6,629 nucleotides of DNA from an uncultured Eubacteriales bacterium (GTDB lineage: Bacteria > Bacillota > Clostridia > Oscillospirales > Acutalibacteraceae). Positions within the stretch are counted from its first letter, which is position 1; each line of letters starts with the position of its first letter. Where the stretch lies: assembly GCA_900313125.1 (NCBI GenBank), contig OMPZ01000020.1, positions 1 to 6,629 of the forward strand, in the 5' to 3' direction. The notes under the pieces were generated by a model. The model did no database searches and was not told the origin of the DNA. It saw only the letters and a list, made by a program, of their open reading frames with translations. The position numbers were made by a program, and so were the translations under genes. Of this stretch, positions 4,592 to 6,629 are shown piece by piece.

Positions 4592-5546
4592 GATGCTCGA
4601 CTTCTACTCGAAGAGAAAGGTCTTTTTCGGCATTTCCATCGGTATCATAGTTATAGGTATTATTTTCAACATCATTTTCGGCGTTTCTCTTGATATCCAG
4701 TTCTCCGGCGGTTCCATGATCTCGTATTCTTACAACGGTCAGGTAAACGAGGAGGAAATGAAGGCGCTCATTCAGGAGAAAACTCCCGACGATAAGGTAA
4801 CGTTCACCGTTGCAAAGGACATTGCAAGCAATTCCGACAACGGCGACGGCTATACGCTTACCGTTCAGTTCTCCGGCAACGACACTATCGACACTCAGCT
4901 CCAGTCGGATATCCTTACCTCACTCAGAGAGAAGTATCCCGACAACAGCTTCGAGACGAACGAATTTACGAGCGTTGACGCTACGATGGGTCTTAAGTTC
5001 TTCATCAAGTGTATCGTAGCCGTTGCTATCGCAGGCGCGCTCATGGTGCTCTACGTTACTATCCGATTCAAGAGGATCGGCGGTATGTCGGCAGGTGTGT
5101 TCGGTCTTGTCGCTCTGTTCCACGATATCATCATGGTTTACATTGTGTTCGTGCTTTTCAGAATGCCTATCGACTCCAACTTTATCGCCGTAGTTCTTAT
5201 GATCCTCGGCTACTCGCTCAACGACACGATCGTTATCTACGACCGTGTCAGAGAGAACAAGGCTAAGATGGGTCCGAAGGCGTCGCTCATCGACGTTTAC
5301 AACCTCTCCATGACGCAGGTCATCAAGAGAACCGTTATGACATCTATCACAACGCTCGCCGCTATCACGTCGGTATACGTTGTATGCCTTGTTTACAACA
5401 TCACGTCTATCCAGAGCTTTGCTCTTCCGATGATCTTCGGTCTTATTTCCGGCTGTTATTCCTCGATCTGCATCGCAACTCCGCTGTGGGTCATCTGGCA
5501 GCTTCACAAAAAGTCGAAGGAGCCCGAGAAGAAGTCAAAGGCTTGA
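4581..5546 (+). CDS. secF: Protein translocase subunit SecF
   Basis: A 321-aa partner of SecD in the SecDF complex of the cytoplasmic membrane. It has an N-terminal helix (about 14-34), the SecF signature LDIQFSGGSMI (37-47), an extracytoplasmic domain (about 48-138) and five further helices (about 139-305). The conserved ALFHDIIMV (178-186) and YSLNDTIVIYDRVREN (211-226) motifs are intact. The C-terminus is a short lysine-rich cytoplasmic tail (309-321). ATG 4581 is chosen because GGAGG (4568-4572) ends 8 nt upstream; an in-frame GTG at 4572 overlaps that site. The start lies inside the last codons of secD (11-nt overlap), which implies translational coupling and matched amounts. The secD-secF transcript ends at the terminator at 5573-5601, so these two appear to be a self-contained operon. 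Separate secD and secF genes contrast with the fused SecDF of Bacillus. Confidence 0.95.
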   Translation: MKDKMLDFYSKRKVFFGISIGIIVIGIIFNIIFGVSLDIQFSGGSMISYSYNGQVNEEEMKALIQEKTPDDKVTFTVAKDIASNSDNGDGYTLTVQFSGNDTIDTQLQSDILTSLREKYPDNSFETNEFTSVDATMGLKFFIKCIVAVAIAGALMVLYVTIRFKRIGGMSAGVFGLVALFHDIIMVYIVFVLFRMPIDSNFIAVVLMILGYSLNDTIVIYDRVRENKAKMGPKASLIDVYNLSMTQVIKRTVMTSITTLAAITSVYVVCLVYNITSIQSFALPMIFGLISGCYSSICIATPLWVIWQLHKKSKEPEKKSKA

Positions 5547-5572
5547 TCTGACTTTGCGATCACAGCAATATC

Positions 5573-5601
5573 AGACCTCCGTATTTCGCGGAGGTCTTTT
5601 T
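5573..5601 (+). terminator. Intrinsic terminator of the secD-secF operon
   Basis: AGACCTCCG (5573-5581) and CGGAGGTCT (5589-5597) make a perfect 9-bp stem with a 7-nt loop; the last stem base begins a run of five T (5597-5601). It starts 26 nt after the secF stop. Confidence 0.92.
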
Positions 5602-5681
5602 GCATAAGAAAATCACCTTTTTGCGCCTTTCGTATATTATGTAATAAGCGGAAAAACAAACGCGCTGTGTGAGGTGATCTT

Positions 5682-5825
5682 ATGTGCGGCAGAAACTGCA
5701 CGTCGAAATGTGTGCTCGCATTCGGGCTGGGCGTGATGATATCATCGTTTTGCGACAAGGGCATCGCGCTTTTCCTTGTGGGAGCGGCACTCGTGATACT
5801 GTCCTTCGCCCTGCGTGCGCGATGA
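5682..5825 (+). CDS. 47-aa Cys-containing membrane miniprotein
   Basis: A small protein of unknown function. It begins MCGRNCTSKC, with cysteines at 2, 6 and 10 and a fourth at 24. Two hydrophobic segments, about residues 11-23 and 28-44, are split by the short polar turn CDKG (24-27), and the protein ends in the basic LRAR. This suggests a hairpin in the membrane with an N-terminal Cys cluster that may bind metal or form disulfides. Translation support is strong: GAGGTGATC (5671-5679) is a nine-base complement to the 16S rRNA 3' end, just before ATG 5682. The stop at 5823-5825 lies 17 nt before the SpoVM-like GTG, so the two are very likely co-transcribed, between the terminators at 5573-5601 and 5966-6011. 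That linkage hints at a role in sporulation but does not prove one. I see no convincing promoter in 5602-5670. Confidence 0.75.
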   Translation: MCGRNCTSKCVLAFGLGVMISSFCDKGIALFLVGAALVILSFALRAR

Positions 5826-5842
5826 ACAAGGGAGGAATCGCT

Positions 5843-5935
5843 GTGAAGTTTATCGTAATTGACAATCCTCGGTTCTGGGGTCCTATCCTCAGAAGAATGT
5901 TCAAGATCAAAAAGGTGAAGGAAGACGCGGCGTAA
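5843..5935 (+). CDS. spoVM: SpoVM-like spore coat anchor peptide
   Basis: A 30-aa peptide, MKFIVIDNPRFWGPILRRMFKIKK plus a short charged tail when written from the GTG start in two parts (residues 1-20 and 21-30). It resembles B. subtilis SpoVM (26 aa, starting MKFYTIKLPKFLGG): the same MKF start, Pro at position 9, an aromatic at 11, Gly at 13, then a basic amphipathic helix. In B. subtilis SpoVM sits on the convex forespore membrane and recruits the SpoIVA ATPase that forms the coat basement layer. Here KIKKVKEDAA (21-30) makes the tail a few residues longer than in Bacillus. GTG 5843 is chosen because GGGAGG (5829-5834) lies 8 nt upstream. It is the last gene before a strong terminator. 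The family call rests on pattern in a very short peptide but the Pro9 register is persuasive. Confidence 0.82.
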   Translation: MKFIVIDNPRFWGPILRRMFKIKKVKEDAA

Positions 5936-5965
5936 TTTCAATTATGCAAGGTTTTGCGCTGAAAC

Positions 5966-6011
5966 GACTGGAGCTCCGGCGGTATCCGATGCCGGGGCTT
6001 CGGTCTTTTTT
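5966..6011 (+). terminator. Intrinsic terminator after spoVM
   Basis: A 15-bp stem, 5966-5980 with 5991-6005, has all positions paired including three G-U pairs, a 10-nt loop (5981-5990) and six T (6006-6011). It is one of the strongest terminators in the window and begins 30 nt after the spoVM-like stop. Confidence 0.93.
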
Positions 6012-6083
6012 GTAATATTTTGTTTATTTCCCGGTCATTATTGTCATGTAGAATAGTTTTGTAATTTCACGGGGGATATAGCT

Positions 6084-6593
6084 ATGAATAAAAAGGTGAC
6101 AAAAAGGATAATTCCCGTTATCGCAGTTTTATTGACTGTGTTTTTCGGAGCGTGTATTTATTTGGTCGTGAACGCCGCGCTTGTAAAAGCGGTAAGCTCG
6201 TTCTCGACAAGCAGCGCCAAACAGTCGGATAAGCCGAATGTTACTCTGGAGCTAAAAAAACAGTTCCCCGATATAGAGCTTTTAAGCCGCGAGGACACCG
6301 AACGCGGTTATACGAAGTATAATTACCGAGCAAACGGTATTGAGTTTACCTATACCGACAGCAATTTGTATAATAGGAGGGTCTCGCCGCGTCACGACCA
6401 ATGGGACGATTATAGCGCAAGGCTTCACGAAAAGCTTTCCGACGAATACCTTCGCGGCAATTCCGAGCTGCTTGCAAACACCGTGTTTAAGACGACCGCC
6501 GAAGGTGACTATTTGTTTAAGGACACCTCTAAAAACCTCTCACCGCTCATCTGCACCGCATCTTCATCCGTCATATTGCCCAAAATTTCTTGA
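6084..6593 (+). CDS. Single-pass membrane protein of unknown family, 3' end replaced by a repeat
   Basis: The open frame codes for 169 aa. A basic N-terminus (MNKKVTKR) leads into one hydrophobic helix (about residues 9-34), then a hydrophilic domain expected outside the cell. A Cys at 24 follows FFGA, which loosely resembles a lipobox, but the hydrophobic run continues past it, so a membrane anchor is more likely. I recognise no domain. The start is ATG 6084, with GGGGGA at 6071-6076. From about 6545 the reading frame runs into a palindromic element (see 6551-6629), so roughly the last 15-17 residues (from LICTASSS on) are probably encoded by the repeat, and the original C-terminus may be missing. 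Its codon use looks somewhat more AT-rich than secD/secF. It lies after a terminator, so it needs its own promoter; none is convincing at 6012-6083. Confidence 0.6.
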   Translation: MNKKVTKRIIPVIAVLLTVFFGACIYLVVNAALVKAVSSFSTSSAKQSDKPNVTLELKKQFPDIELLSREDTERGYTKYNYRANGIEFTYTDSNLYNRRVSPRHDQWDDYSARLHEKLSDEYLRGNSELLANTVFKTTAEGDYLFKDTSKNLSPLICTASSSVILPKIS

Positions 6594-6629
6594 CATACGT
6601 CAGTATGCCAGCGAAATTTATGTGCAATC
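6551..6629. repeat. Long palindromic element at the window edge, inserted in the last gene
   Basis: ATTGCCCAAAATTTC (6575-6589) pairs with GAAATTTATGTGCAAT (6613-6628) with one mismatch and one bulge, and CATAC (6594-6598) pairs with GTATG (6603-6607) around GTCA. This makes a stem-loop of about 54 nt. The preceding CTGCACCGCATCTTCATCC (6551-6569) would be the outer left arm, and its partner would lie beyond the window. From memory, elements with a CGCATCTTCATCC arm are dispersed in gut clostridia; I cannot confirm this here. No transposase is visible, so it would be a non-autonomous, MITE-like or REP-like unit. Confidence 0.65.

Noticed and set aside
4920..5507. 195-codon minus-strand frame within secF
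   Set aside because: Composition is typical of an antisense shadow of a GC-balanced gene; secF on the + strand has all its conserved motifs.
5602..5670. Sporulation sigma factor promoter before the 47-aa gene
   Set aside because: CGTATATT at 5631-5638 resembles a sigma-E -10 in six of eight positions, but no matching -35 lies at the right distance.
5504..5941. 145-codon minus-strand frame over the miniprotein-spoVM operon
   Set aside because: It crosses a strong + strand terminator and two small genes with good ribosome binding sites; no recognisable protein features.
6012..6054. Promoter before the last gene
   Set aside because: TAGAAT (6049-6054) could be a -10, but the nearest -35-like TTGTTT is about 23 bp away; a sigma-E reading (TAATATT at 6013-6019) has a poor -10 match.

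Overview
The window reads as chromosomal DNA of a spore-forming Firmicute, most likely a gut-type clostridium of the Oscillospiraceae/Ruminococcaceae group. That placement is an inference from three things: spoIIIAC, spoIIIAD and spoVM are present; secD and secF are separate genes, not a fused secDF; and the intergenic DNA is rich in short palindromic repeats. All recognisable genes are on the + strand.

Layout. Positions 1-42 hold a hairpin-bearing repeat fragment. SpoIIIAC (57-251) and SpoIIIAD (256-642) follow; both are membrane parts of the SpoIIIA-SpoIIQ mother-cell/forespore channel. SpoIIIAE, which normally comes next, is absent. In its place is about 0.7 kb of non-coding DNA (643-1370) with four kinds of repeat: an inverted/direct cluster of AAAAGTGGKCAGA motifs (696-980), a 14-bp palindrome (1008-1021), a twin hairpin (1097-1133), and a GC-rich element (1265-1355) whose end resembles positions 1-42. 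Next is a two-gene operon with its own promoter: a 61-aa Cys-rich protein and a PLP-dependent enzyme of the YnbB / methionine gamma-lyase-like family.

The intergenic region 2888-3181 holds inverted repeats, a strong sigma-A promoter and a leader of about 139 nt that folds well, in front of the overlapping secD-secF pair (3182-5546). SecDF is the proton-driven accessory of the Sec translocase. A strong terminator (5573-5601) closes that operon. A short operon follows, encoding a 47-aa membrane miniprotein and a 30-aa SpoVM-like spore-coat anchor (5843-5935), closed by another strong terminator. The last ORF (6084-6593) encodes an unrecognised single-pass membrane protein. Its 3' end runs into a long palindromic element that continues past the window edge, so the gene looks truncated.

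The protein-coding content is mostly conserved housekeeping and sporulation machinery. I see no defence system, CRISPR array, transposase, or RNA gene. The less ordinary material is the split spoIIIA locus embedded in repeats, the structured secD leader, the miniprotein-spoVM pair, and the palindrome that ends the last gene.
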